64,000 nucleotides of DNA, from assembly GCF_042477335.2 (NCBI RefSeq), contig NC_091727.1, positions 140,804,501 through 140,868,500 on the forward strand, read 5' to 3'. The position numbers and the translations under genes were made by a program. The notes under the pieces were generated by a model that saw only the letters and a list, made by a program, of their open reading frames with translations, did not search any database and had not been told where the DNA came from. This document shows positions 11,045-20,802 of this stretch, piece by piece. Each line of letters starts with the position of its first letter. Positions within the stretch are counted from its first letter, which is position 1. The stretch comes from Ovis canadensis (taxonomy: Eukaryota > Chordata > Mammalia > Artiodactyla > Bovidae).

Positions 11045-11439
11045 TATATTGGGCAGGGTTCCTTGTGCCATAGGATGGTGTTTGAATGCTTTTGTTTACC
11101 AGGTTCTGTTGCAATTATTTACATAAATGATCATGTAAACTTTTCCCTTTTCATTTTTGTATCCTTGATATCAAGTATAGTGCCAGGTGCAATGTAAGTG
11201 CTCCATAAATGCTTGTTGAATTAGTGAAGCAATTCGCTAATGACTGGAAGACTGCAAGAGCACAATCATTACAGAAAAACAAGGATAAGATTGTATATGG
11301 TTATTATTTTTCTTTTGCATCTCTCAAGCCATATTTATTTAAATAATAGGCAGATTTTCCCCTATAAGCAAAGATGTTGTCAAACTCATTTGTGTGACTG
11401 ATATATGATGAGGCCAAACAAATTCAAATTTCAGAGTCT

Positions 11440-12540
11440 GGAGCAAAGAACAGTTTATTGCATGGCCAAGCAAGGAGAATGGGTGATTTGTGCTCAAAAG
11501 GCCCAAATTTCTCAATGGTTTTTATAGGAAAAATCTGGGGAGGAGGGCTGTAGGGGTTTGTGATTTTCTTCTCATTGGTTGGTGGGGAGGTAACAGGGTG
11601 GTGTTCCAGGAATCCCAATTATCAGCCTTCTGGTTCCAACCAACCTGGGGCCCCTGACTTATGCTCAGCCTACAGTTACCATCTTCCACCTGGGTGAGGG
11701 CCTTAGTTCCTGTAGAAGAACTCAGAAGATATGTATCAGATAATTATACACATCCCCCAGGAGGATACAGGACCCTGCTCCATTGCTGCACTATTTTTGT
11801 TTCCTATTGCATTCCCTCACTTCTCTAATTATAACTGCCATTTGGAACTCAGGGAAGGTCTAGGATGCTGAAAGCCTTTTTCCCATAAACAATGGTTGGG
11901 GAACATAAAAATACTTTTGTACATGGAGGGTTCACATTGTCCTGATTGTTTTCAAAGAGACTGAGAGGGGCTGATTAGTGAAACAATGACTTGTTGAACA
12001 AAACTAAGAGAAAACTAGTTTAAAAAAATGCTCTGGGGGAGGGAAAACAATTTCCCTTCCACCCTTCTTGGTTATTGGTTGAGACACCCCTGTGAAAAAA
12101 AGAAAAAAAAGATTAACAGGAGAAAAACAAACAGAAGTCTAATAACAGGTATACCTCCTGTGTACGTATGAGAGACCCAAGAAAAGTGAGTAACTCCCAC
12201 AAATGACCAAAGCCATCACCTTAAATGCCATCTTCAGCTAAAGGAAAAGAAGATGTTGGGGGTGGTGAGTCAGTTATGGGAGGTGACCAGGAAAAGCACA
12301 GTAAATGAGAATAAAGTTGTTATGAAGATTTAAGGCCTTGCCTCCTCCATTGATGAATTTCTAAGGGTTTAGTCATCCTTCTTTTCCTGGTACAGAAAGG
12401 AAGACACTCTTGCAAAACATTTCCATTATAAATGTAAACCTCCCTTACAAAACAGTAACTTGTACTCAGTTTTTAGAGCATTTCCTGTGTATGCTGTTAA
12501 CTTAAAAATAACAAGCTCAAGGCAGTCTTTGTGCCACAAA
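11440..12540 (-). mobile_element. possible decayed LTR sequence
   Basis: GAACAGTTTATTGCATGGCC near 11449 gives an antisense polyadenylation signal in LTR-like context, and 12120-12540 (TATACCTCCTGTGTACGTAT, AATAACAAGCTCAAGGCAGT) also has the look of an old LTR. No frame is coding. I cannot name the family, and it may be more than one element. Confidence 0.35.
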
Positions 12541-12728
12541 GAATAGAGAAAAAAAGATGTGCAGCTGTTAAGAAATTAAGACTATATGATATTCAGGTAT
12601 TTCAATGTCTTTAAATTTTGCTTGGAAAATACTGTCATTAAAAATATACATATAGTTATATATGGTAGTATGAAACCATTGCAATCAATATAATTAACCA
12701 TCCCAGGGTTGGAACAATCATCAATACA

Positions 12729-12863
12729 GTGCTGCTGCTGCTGCTAAGTCGCTTCAGTTGTGTCCAACTCTTAGCAATCTCATGGACTGCAGCCTACCAG
12801 GCTCCACCGTCCATGGGATTTTCCAGACTAGAGTACTGGAGTGGGTTGCCATTGCCTTCTGTG
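12729..12863 (-). mobile_element. Bov-A unit, antisense
   Basis: A single antisense Bov-A monomer starting GCTGCTGCTGCTGCTAAGTC, flanked by perfect 10-bp copies of CATCAATACA at 12719-12728 and 12864-12873. Confidence 0.92.
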
Positions 12864-12976
12864 CATCAATACACTACACTCTAACGAACAGCATCTCACC
12901 TCAAATTGCAGCTAAATGGCCTAGCATAAAAAAAAAAAAAAAAGAACTTTAGAAATTCGAACCTCGCGAAGCCATA

Positions 12977-13481
12977 TGTACAGAGGACTCTCAGGCTCTC
13001 CTCTGCATTCTTACAGCTCTTATTGGCTTGTTGCAGACACCAGTAATAGAGAAACCAAGCACCACACTCAGAGAGTTGAAGAACTCAGGTTTATTACGCC
13101 GACAGGTCCAGAGGAATTAATACTCTAAGCTCTGAGCCCTGAACAAAGGGGTTACAGAGTTTTTATAGACAGACTATAGTGGGCAACACTAGCTGTTAAT
13201 AGGCTGGTTTAAACTAAGGGGCTTTGCACACACGGGAACAGCAGTCAAGATGGGGAGGGGGATGCCTGATCTTTATACATACAGGCATGATTAAGCAGGT
13301 TTTCAGGGGCTGAGCAATTGCAAAGAGCAGGACAAGGGTGAGTGAGATAAGCTCCCATTCCTAGTAAGTCCCCACTTTCTAAGACTACATGACCTACGTG
13401 ACCCAGGCTTTGCAAGGAGCAAGCTGAGTTACAGAGGCAGAAGGAGCAAGAGGTTATGTAAAATTTAACTTTTCCTTTTCA
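12977..13481 (-). mobile_element. 3' LTR of a gamma-type endogenous retrovirus
   Basis: The LTR is antisense, about 505 bp. The right edge is set at the CA of CCTTTTCA, just before a polypurine tract on the minus strand. CAGGTTTATTACGCC at 13087 holds the antisense AATAAA signal. The left edge at TGTACAGAGG is a guess from the TG...CA rule. Confidence 0.72.
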
Positions 13482-13493
13482 TTCCCCCCTCCT
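13482..13493 (-). other. retroviral polypurine tract
   Basis: Read on the minus strand this is AGGAGGGGGGAA, directly followed by TGAAAAGG of the LTR. A purine tract touching a TGAAA start is typical of gamma-type retroviral elements. It primes plus-strand DNA synthesis. Confidence 0.75.
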
Positions 13494-13559
13494 GATACTC
13501 ATTGTAGAAAGCATCATCTCATGTTTTGGTAGGACATTCAGAGCTCCCCATCGTTTAGG

Positions 13560-13956
13560 GGGCTATATTGAGCTATTACCATTGTAACTTTATGGATTAC
13601 ATCTGAGAGGTTATGAACTGAGCAATTGCATTGAGAATACAAGGGCCAAACAAGAGTGCCACAAAGAACATGAAGAGAGGACCTGTTCAAGGGAGAAGCC
13701 ATGATGGCCAGCTCCAGATATTGTTCCAGTCACCCCAGGAATTAGCTAGTTTCTCTCTCCTTTTCATGATTTGTTCCCTTAGCTGTTGGGCCATGTCCCT
13801 GACTATTTCTGATTGGTTTACATAAAAGCAGCTTTCTTCATTCAAGAAGAGGCAGAGTCCTCCCTTTTCAGCTGTCAGTAGGTCTAGCCCTTTCCTATTC
13901 TGTAAAACCATCTCAGCCAGGGAGTCAAATTGGTCCTGTAATGAAGAGCACAGCAA
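13560..13956 (-). pseudogene. endogenous retrovirus Env transmembrane subunit, fragment
   Basis: The minus-strand frame at 13687-13956 shows the end of the TM heptad region, a LQNRKGLDLL segment typical of gamma-type Env (the so-called immunosuppressive region) and CLFLNEESCFYVN. In this copy the spacing is C-x6-S where the family normally has a C-x6-C-C arrangement, so a conserved cysteine is lost. In another frame near 13580-13640 a hydrophobic membrane span follows (FGPCILNAIAQF). The surface subunit is absent: only about 150 bp separate this from integrase sequence. It is broken by frameshifts and cannot be functional. Confidence 0.83.
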
Positions 13957-14112
13957 TAATACCTATTAGGGATAGAGGCCAGGGTGGACAATGAAAATCC
14001 ATTGATATTTTGATGGCCAGATCTTCAAGCTTCCATTGTGCATTTACCAGCCAGCTGCCAGAATGTGGCTGGAGCAAGGCTGAAGAATCCTTAACGTTCT
14101 GCTGTGCATTGA

Positions 14113-14707
14113 CTAGTCAGCTTCCAGAGTGATTAGAGCAGGGCTCAGCCTCCTTCGTGGTTGAGGGCTGTTGACTTTGAAACTGGACCTTAAGGAGGTT
14201 TTTGGGTCCCAAACTGCTTTCCAGGTGTCCTCATCACAGGAAGTAGTTGCCTTCTTGACTCTAGTGTGAATGATCCAAGGGATGACACCTATAACTTTAA
14301 CAGCAGTAGGGGTTGCCAGGACGACCATGTGAGGGCCTGTCCAAACTGGCTGAATTTTTTTTTTCTTTCTAGTCTTTAACCCATACATCATCTCCTGGCT
14401 GATAGGGATGAACCCAATTGCTGAAAGGAATGGGTGTCCTTTCTAAGGTTTCCCGGGTGATATGGCAAAAGACTTTTCCAGGGCCTGCAGGTGTTGGGAC
14501 ATCTCCAGGTCAGCTAATTGTTGGTGGTCTCCATTGAGCTTTTTTTTTTTTTTTAATCACTGGTGGTGGTCTCCTGTATAATATCTCAAAGGGAGAATAG
14601 ACTGAGGACCTCAGGGTGCATTTACGAAGGGAGATGAGAGTCCATAGAATGATAAGGCAGCTTGTTCTAGCATTGTCTGTGTGTTGCCTGGGGGATATTC
14701 TTGTCAT
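14113..14707 (-). pseudogene. endogenous retrovirus integrase, C-terminal fragments
   Basis: Two minus-strand frames carry integrase remnants. 14510-14707 includes YSPFEILYRRPPPVI from the end of the catalytic core. 14113-14391 includes WTGPHMVVLATPTAVKV, the C-terminal DNA-binding barrel typical of gamma-type integrases. A T-rich expansion (14541-14555) and frameshifts separate them. The order integrase, Env TM, PPT, LTR on the minus strand fits one deleted provirus. Confidence 0.78.
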
Positions 14708-14717
14708 ACTACTACTT

Positions 14718-14813
14718 GGAGAAACAAACTTAACAAGAAAGTTAAAGATATATGGCCCAAAGATTAATAGACATAGGACAGCTGCTGAGGTGCTAGCCAG
14801 GAGAACCAGGTCC
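14718..14813 (-). pseudogene. second Env membrane-span fragment
   Basis: The minus strand reads without a stop for about 32 codons as a hydrophobic span, with CLLIFGPYIFNFLVKFV. This is the TM membrane anchor of a gamma-type Env. The provirus to the left already has its own span near 13580-13640, so this piece comes from a different but related element. Confidence 0.68.
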
Positions 14814-14837
14814 AGACATTGATTCGTGACATTAGTG

Positions 14838-15290
14838 TTTCTCTAGGTATGAGAAGATGCAAGAATTTGGACTTATAAAAAATCTTGACCTGAAGCCATC
14901 TGACTATCTGAAGGCTTTCTTTTCCCCCAGAGCACAGAGTGCCTTATTTTTTGTCTCCACCCTGAACTCCTTTCAAGGGGCTGTTGAAGGTCAGCATCTT
15001 GTAGTGGTCATGATTTAATCTTTGTAGAGGCAGCTGGCAAGTGCCAACTTTCAGTCAGCAGGGCACCTTCACAGCCACATATTTGGCCACGTTTTGGGGG
15101 CATTTCATGGTTACTGTGTCCCACAGTGCTGGGAAGGCTCATTCCCAGGTCTAACAAAGATTCCCTTGACAGGCCACTCCATGTGTTGTCACTAGACCAG
15201 GCCTTAAAAGTAGCAAAAATCTCTGGACCATACCTGTCTTACTAGCCTCTTGGTACAGGTAAATATTTCTTTTTGTTGCTTCTTCCCATA
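14838..15290 (-). mobile_element. LTR fragment, same family as 6422-6900
   Basis: TCTAGGTATGAGAAGATGCA, CCACCCTGAACTCCTTTCAA and TTGAAGGTCAGC match the right half of the LTR at 6422-6900. The sequence beyond about 15090 (CCCACAGTGCTGGGAAGGCT) may be adjoining internal sequence of the same element. There is no intact frame. Confidence 0.55.
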
Positions 15291-15296
15291 TCTAGA

Positions 15297-16155
15297 GTTC
15301 AGTTCAGTTCAGTTCAGTTTAGTCACTCAGTCGTGTCCGATTCTTTGCGACCCCATGAATTGCAGCACGCCAGGCCTCCCTGTCCATCACCAACTCCTGG
15401 AGTTCACTCAGACTCATGTCCATCGAGTCAGTGATGCCATCCAGCCATCTCATACTCTGTTGTCCCCTTCAACTCCTGCCTCCAATCCCTCCCAGTATCA
15501 GAGTCTTTTCCAATGAGTCAACTCTTCACATGAGCTGGCCAAAGTACTGGAGTTTCAGCTTTAGCATCATTCCTTCCAAAGAAATCCCAGGGATGGTCTC
15601 CTTCAGAATGGACTGGTTGGATCTCCTTGTAGTCCAAGGGACTCTCAAGTGTCCTTTAATTTCATGGCCGCAGTCACCATCTGCAGTGATTTTGGAGCCC
15701 CCCAAAATAAAGTCTGACACTGTTTCCACTGTTTCCCAGTCTATTTCCCATGAAGTGATGGGACTAGATGCCATGATTTTCATTTTCTGAATGTTGAGCT
15801 TTAAGCCAACTTTTTCGCTCTCCACTTTCACTTTCATCAAGAGGCTTTTAAGTTCCCCTTCACTTTCAGCCATAGCAGTGGTGTCATCTGCATATCTGAG
15901 ATTATTGATATTTCTCCTGACAATCTTGATTCCAGCTTGCGCTTCTTCCAGCCCAGCGTTTCTCATGATGTACTCTGCATATAAGTTGAAATAGCGCGGT
16001 GACAATATACAGCCTTGTCATTCTCCTTTTCCTATTTGGAACCAGTCTGTTGTTCCATGTCCAGTTCTACCTGTTGCTTCCTGACCTGCATATAGGTTTC
16101 TCAAGAGGCAAGTAAGGTGGTTTAGTATTCCCATCTCTTTCAGAATTTTCCAGTT
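15297..16155 (-). mobile_element. BovB 3' part with internal deletion
   Basis: Antisense BovB beginning at its 3' end (TTCAGTTCAGTTCAGTTCAG). The RT part still reads LRYADDTTAMAES. Near 15650 the minus-strand frame jumps from HEIKGHL to RVPWTTRRS, so roughly 200 bp present in other copies is missing. It is 5'-truncated near 16155. Confidence 0.9.
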
Positions 16156-16489
16156 TATTGAATTCTTTGTGTAGGTGGTACTAATTAAGAATTTTACTGC
16201 AATGTACATATCATGTATTTTATTTCATGTAATCTTACTGCTAATAATGCCTGACAATAATGAAAGAATATCTGGATAATATGAGTTGATGAACCTAAAA
16301 ATTATTTAAAATTACTAAAAGTGAAATATTAGTGATAATTTTAGCTTTGCCACAGAACATTTTTTTTGGCATTTACGTTTTTTTCTTCCTCCAAGGCTCT
16401 CCTAGTGTTTAATTTTGATAACAATGTGGTTTGATCATCTCACAATGGAAAGGTTAAATATAAGGCACATACCTTCATATATAAATACA
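16156..16489. other. no gene seen
   Basis: AT-rich sequence with no recognised element. Confidence 0.5.
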
Positions 16490-17192
16490 TTTTACCCTTC
16501 AATGACACGGGTTTAAACTGTGTGGGTTCACTTGCTGTAGGAAGGAGGGGCCCCCCAGGGTCCCAAGAGTGGTCTCTTGTCTAATACTTGGAAAAGAATT
16601 CTCCAAGGAGACATGTGCTGACAAAGCAAGAGACTTTATTGGAAGAGAGCACCCAAGCAGGGAGCAACAGAGTAAGGGAACCCAGCAGAACTGCTCAGCC
16701 ACGTGGCTCGCAGTCTTGGGTTTTGTGTTGATAGGATTAGTTTCTGGGTTGTCTTTGGCCAATTATTCTGACTGAGAGTCCTTTCTGATGGTGGACGCAT
16801 TGCTCAGCCAAGATGCATGCTAACGAGAGGGATTCTGGGAGGTGGACAGACGCACAGTGTCTCCCTTTGACCTTTTCCAAACTTTTCTGATTGGTGGTGG
16901 CTTATTAGTTCCGTGTTCCTCACCAGGACCTCCTGTCATAAAACAAATCATGCAAATGGTTACTAGAGAGCCTGGCCAGGGTGGGCAGTTTCAGTCAGTG
17001 TGCTTCTGCTAACACACTGATATGCAGACTTTTTTCACTGAATATGTACTACAGTACCGTACTGTCCACTGTTGATTGGATCCCCAGAAGTAGAGCCTCG
17101 AATACAGAGGGCCAGCTATAAAGTTATACATGGATTTTCAAATTGCATGGAGGGTCAGTGCTCCAACCCTGACACTGTTTAAAAGTTGACTA
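16490..17192 (+). mobile_element. Tigger-like DNA transposon remnant split by an LTR
   Basis: The left end (ACCCTTCAATGACACGGGTT, then GTGTGGGTTCACTT) and right end (ATGCAGACTTTTTTCACTGA, AGAGGGCCAGCTATAAAG, GGAGGGTCAGTGCTCC) match a pogo/Tigger-type non-autonomous element with terminal inverted repeats. The host sequence is continuous once 16536-17014 is removed. Confidence 0.65.
16536..17014 (-). mobile_element. solo LTR, antisense
   Basis: About 479 bp with TG...CA ends (TGTAGGAAGG to TGCTAACA). GAGACTTTATTGGAAG near 16629 is an antisense AATAAA. CACTT before it and CACTG after it suggest a short duplication with one change. No internal retroviral sequence is present, so two LTRs probably recombined to leave one. 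Confidence 0.75.
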
Positions 17193-17648
17193 TATTAAAG
17201 TTTTGTATGTTATCAATGTTTTCAGAGTTTTTAGAGTTGTTTTTTTTTTTTTTTTTCCCCTGAGTTTTCAAGGAAATCACATTTGGTACTGTATTCAAGG
17301 CTTGCCATAGGTTATTTCACCACACTACAAGGTCATCTTACTTTTTCTATATTAAAAAAATAGAGTGAATTCTGTTTTGCATATTTCCTGATGAGCAAAT
17401 GCAGCCACTTATTTGAAACAATGTGAAAGAAATAAATGTTGTAAAGTGACACAAAAATGATTTCAATTAGAATCACAATGTTCAGTTTGTTGGCACTATC
17501 ATGACATTTAGATGCTAAACATTGTGATCCACGAACCGTTAAGCATTAACGCTCTCACTGCCATTTTCTTTGGTCTCTTTAATATAAATGCTATCCAAAC
17601 CTCAAAGAATTAGAGGTAATTTTCTGCCCTCCATTGTGTGTCAAATCA
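17193..17648. other. no gene; poly(T) tract
   Basis: A T run lies at about 17238-17256. The rest is AT-rich unique sequence without recognisable features. Confidence 0.55.
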
Positions 17649-17926
17649 CTGCTGCTGCTGCTAAGTTGCTTCAGTCGTGTCCTACTCTGTGCGACCCCAT
17701 AGACAGCAGCCGACCAGGCTCCCCCGTCCCTGGTATTCTCCGGACAAGAACACTGGAGTGGGTTGCCATGTCCTTCTCCAATGCATGAAAGTGAAAAGTG
17801 AAAGTGAAGTCGCTCAGTCGTATCTGACTCTTCGCAACCCCATGGACTACAGCCTACCAGGCTCCTCCGTCCATGGGATTTTCAAGGCAAGAGTACTGGA
17901 GTGGGTTGCCATTGCCTTCTCCACTA
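17649..17926 (-). mobile_element. Bov-A2 dimeric SINE, antisense
   Basis: Two antisense Bov-A units joined by the linker GCATGAAAGTGAAAAGTGAA (about 17783). It starts GCTGCTGCTGCTAAGTTGCT and ends in GCCATTGCCTTCTCC. The dimer layout is diagnostic of Bov-A2. Confidence 0.93.
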
Positions 17927-18527
17927 GACCACTGGTTTAACAAAAGAAACATTTGTGATCTGCTTGCTGACTGGATTTTTTACCATCTCTTCAGCCTTCT
18001 AAATCTTACAGGAATTTTTAGGTCCTCTAAATTTACATGACAAAGTAGATGTTGTATTTACAGACAAGGTGTTCATGGAGCCATGGAATTTGCTAATAGC
18101 TTTGCAAATATCCCTTGCACTTGAGAGGGAGGGAGAATAAGAGTAGGTGGCATCTGTGGTTCCCTTTAATTCAAATATTTTAATAATTCCAATGGTTATA
18201 GGAAATAGTTGAGCTGCTGTTAGTGGTGACCATAGTCAAATGGCAGGATCCCTCCCCACTAAGTATCCACACATGTGCATGTCTTAAGTCACTTCAGTCG
18301 TGTTCCTGTTTCTGACTCGACTCTCTTGGGACAAATTGCTTCTCTAGACTGACACAGCAATAATGCGAAGGAAGATTTTCTAAATACAACTATGGAAAAG
18401 AGTAGAATTGCTGCTCAGTAATTTTGCTCATTTAAGATTCCTATTCCAGAAATTAGGTCATGGGAAATATTTCAAAGCTGTCTGACCACATGTAGTGTGA
18501 GACTTGTTTAGCATTATTCCAGTACCT
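17927..18527. other. no gene; possible tiny SINE scrap
   Basis: Unique sequence apart from about 18275-18325 (AAGTCACTTCAGTCGTGTTC), which resembles a short antisense Bov-A scrap interrupted by extra bases. Confidence 0.5.
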
Positions 18528-18808
18528 AGGAGAAGGTGATGGCACCCCACTCCAGTACTCTTGCCTAGAAAATCCCATGGATGGAGGAGCCTGGTGGGCT
18601 GCAGTCCATGGGATTGTGAAGAGTCGGACATGACTGAACAACTTCACTTTCACTTTTCACTTTCATGCATTGGAGAAGGAAATGGCAATGCACTCCAGTG
18701 TTCTTGCCTGGAGAATCCCAGGGATGGGGGAGCCTGGTGGGCTGCCATCTATGGGGTTGCACAGAGTCGGACACGACTGAAGAGACTTAGCAGCAGCAGC
18801 AGCAACAA
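18528..18808 (+). mobile_element. Bov-A2 dimeric SINE, sense
   Basis: Two sense Bov-A units with the linker TTCACTTTCACTTTTCACTT and the terminal (AGC)n tail. It lies about 600 bp from an antisense Bov-A2, giving an inverted pair. Confidence 0.93.
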
Positions 18809-18964
18809 AGAAGGATAGCCCTCATGGACCAGTTGGGAAAAAGTCACAGGATATTGAGGAGTGAACTATGTCTGGCTCTACACAAGAAGAGACTCAACTG
18901 AAAAAGGTAATCTTTTTGCCTTAAGAAGTGAATGCCAGACTTAGAGAACAAATTCACAGTTACT

Positions 18965-19360
18965 GGTGGTGAGGGTGGAAGGGAAGGTATAGTTAGGAAA
19001 TTTGGGATTGACAAGTACACACTGCGGCATTTAAAATGGATAACCAGAGACTTCCCTTGTGGTCCAGTGCTTAAAACTTTGTGCTTACTACAGGAGGTGT
19101 GGGTTTGAACTCTGGTTGGGGAACTAAGATCCTGCATGTCACATGGTGCAGCCAAAAAAATAAAATAGGCAACCAACAGGGACTTACCATATAGCATAAG
19201 GAACTCTGCTCAATATTATGTAACAATCTAAATGGAAAAGGAGTTTGAAAAAGAATGGATACATATACATGTATAACTCAATCTCTTTGCTATACACCTG
19301 AAACTAACAACATTGTTAATCAACTGTACATCAATATAAAGTAAAAAGGTTTTAAAAAGT
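18965..19360 (+). mobile_element. L1 3' end split by a CHR SINE
   Basis: Sense L1 3' UTR (GGGATTGACAAGTACACACT, then ACTTACCATATAGCATAAGG, then CATTGTTAATCAACTGTACA). It is interrupted at 19045-19165, with similar flanks ATGGATAACCA and ATAGGCAACCA as a diverged duplication. Confidence 0.8.
19045..19160 (+). mobile_element. CHR-type SINE inside L1
   Basis: ACTTCCCTTGTGGTCCAGTG head, GGTTTGAACTCTGG middle, then GATCCTGCATGTCACATGGT and GCAGCCAAAAAAATAAAATA tail. Confidence 0.82.
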
Positions 19361-19509
19361 GATGTAAAACATAAAGTTTAAAAAAGAAGTGAAAGCATGG
19401 ATGTTTTTAATTTGAAAGAATAGTCAAGAATATATTATATTGACTGTGTCAGGAAATAGATAACAGAAAACCTAATTAAGAGAGGACAAAGCAAACAAGT
19501 GTTCATTTT

Positions 19510-20800
19510 CCCCACAAAAGTCTAACTATAGTTCACAAAGTGTGGCCCAGAAATCCCTGTGGGTTCCTGAGACCTTTAAGTTTTCTGCAAGATCAAAACA
19601 ATTTTAATAATAATTCTAAGATATTATTTGCCCTTTTCACTCTGCTGACATTTGCACTGTTGGTGCTAAAGCAACAAAAGCTAAAACTGCTGACTTCTTG
19701 GCACAAATCAACAGAGTGGTACCAAACTCTACTAGGAGTAGCCATTGTATTCTTCATTGCCATGCACTTGAAGGAAAAAAAAAAGCGTTTCACTTTAGAA
19801 TGCTCTTGAAGAAGCAAGAAAAACACACGAATTTATTGACTCTCAACTCTTGAGTATTCATCTTAATATTCTACGGAATGAAATGGAGAGTTTGCATGAA
19901 GTCCTTCTGCTACACACTGGAGTTGAATGGTTATCTCTAGAAAAAGAGTTTCTACAATTGAATAATAAGCTGAGTTGGCTTCTTTTTTAAAGAAACATCA
20001 TTTATACTTGAAAGAATGACTGACAAGTAAACTACACTTATACAAACTTGGGTACTTGGCAGATATTTTCCTGAAAATGAACAAAGTGAGGGTGTCATTG
20101 TAAGGAAAACAACTCAAAGTATTTGTTACCAATAATAACATTTGTGCTTTCAAGTGAAAATTAGAGTTTTGCAGAAGTTATATCTGCCATCATGAGCTTG
20201 TCAGCTTCCCAACTTAAAGATGTATTTGATGAGCTCAATAGTGGTATTAACAAAAAAAGTATTTTTTTTCCATATTCTATAATAAAATGTATCACCAATT
20301 GGGAATCTTGTATAAAACTCAGTGAACCAGTATTTTCCAAATGACAAATAAATACATCATGTTACAAAATCATGAGTGGGAAAAAGAGCTTTTAAAATGC
20401 AAGATACACAAATAGATTTTAATGTGCTGGTGCATGAATAGTACATTATATGGTTTCTGATTCCATGTTGCAACTAGGTTTTTTTGAACTACCATTTCTT
20501 GAATTTCAGTGAAATATCCAAGAGAAATGTTTACAATTATATAGAAAGGCCACTGAAATACTTTCTTTTTTCAAACAAAATACCTTTGTGAGCCTAGATA
20601 TTCTTCATATAATCAAACCAAAACAATATATCATAACAGATTGGATGCAGGAGAGATTACAGCTGTCTTCTGTCATGCTGGACATTAAAGAAATTTGTAG
20701 ACATATAAAACATTGCTGCTCTTCTCACTAAATTTCCTTTCATTTTGGAGAATATAAAATTCATGAAAACGTTATTTATATCAACGTGCAATAGGTATTC
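19510..20800 (+). pseudogene. hAT-type transposase relic
   Basis: A long, stop-ridden sense reading resembles the C-terminal half of ZBED/SCAND3-like hAT transposases, the cut-and-paste enzymes with an RNase-H fold. At about 20078-20140 the frame reads KMNKVRVSL, a stop, then GKQLKVFVTNNN, matching that family's spacing. Downstream, TTCTTCATATAATCAAACCA near 20603 and GTCTTCTGTCATGCTGGACA lie where the hAT dimerisation domain would be. Many frameshifts and stops make it old. Terminal inverted repeats were not found. Confidence 0.62.
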
Positions 20801-20802
20801 TT

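Larger units (their letters stand above)
7218..11081 (-). mobile_element. antisense L1 3' tail hosting two later insertions
   Basis: Three pieces of one L1 3' UTR (7218-7263, 7496-7620 and 11055 to about 11081) run in antisense order: TATATTGGAGTATAGTTGAT, then CAGTTATACATATACATGTA, then GGGTTCCTTGTGCCATAGG. A Bov-tA separates the first two and a BovB the last two. Each break carries a target-site duplication, so this was one L1 insertion. Confidence 0.82.

Noticed and set aside
11160..11240. L2-like 3' end (GTGCTCCATAAATGCTTGTTGAATT)
   Set aside because: The match is limited to a short motif found in several old repeats, so the family cannot be decided.
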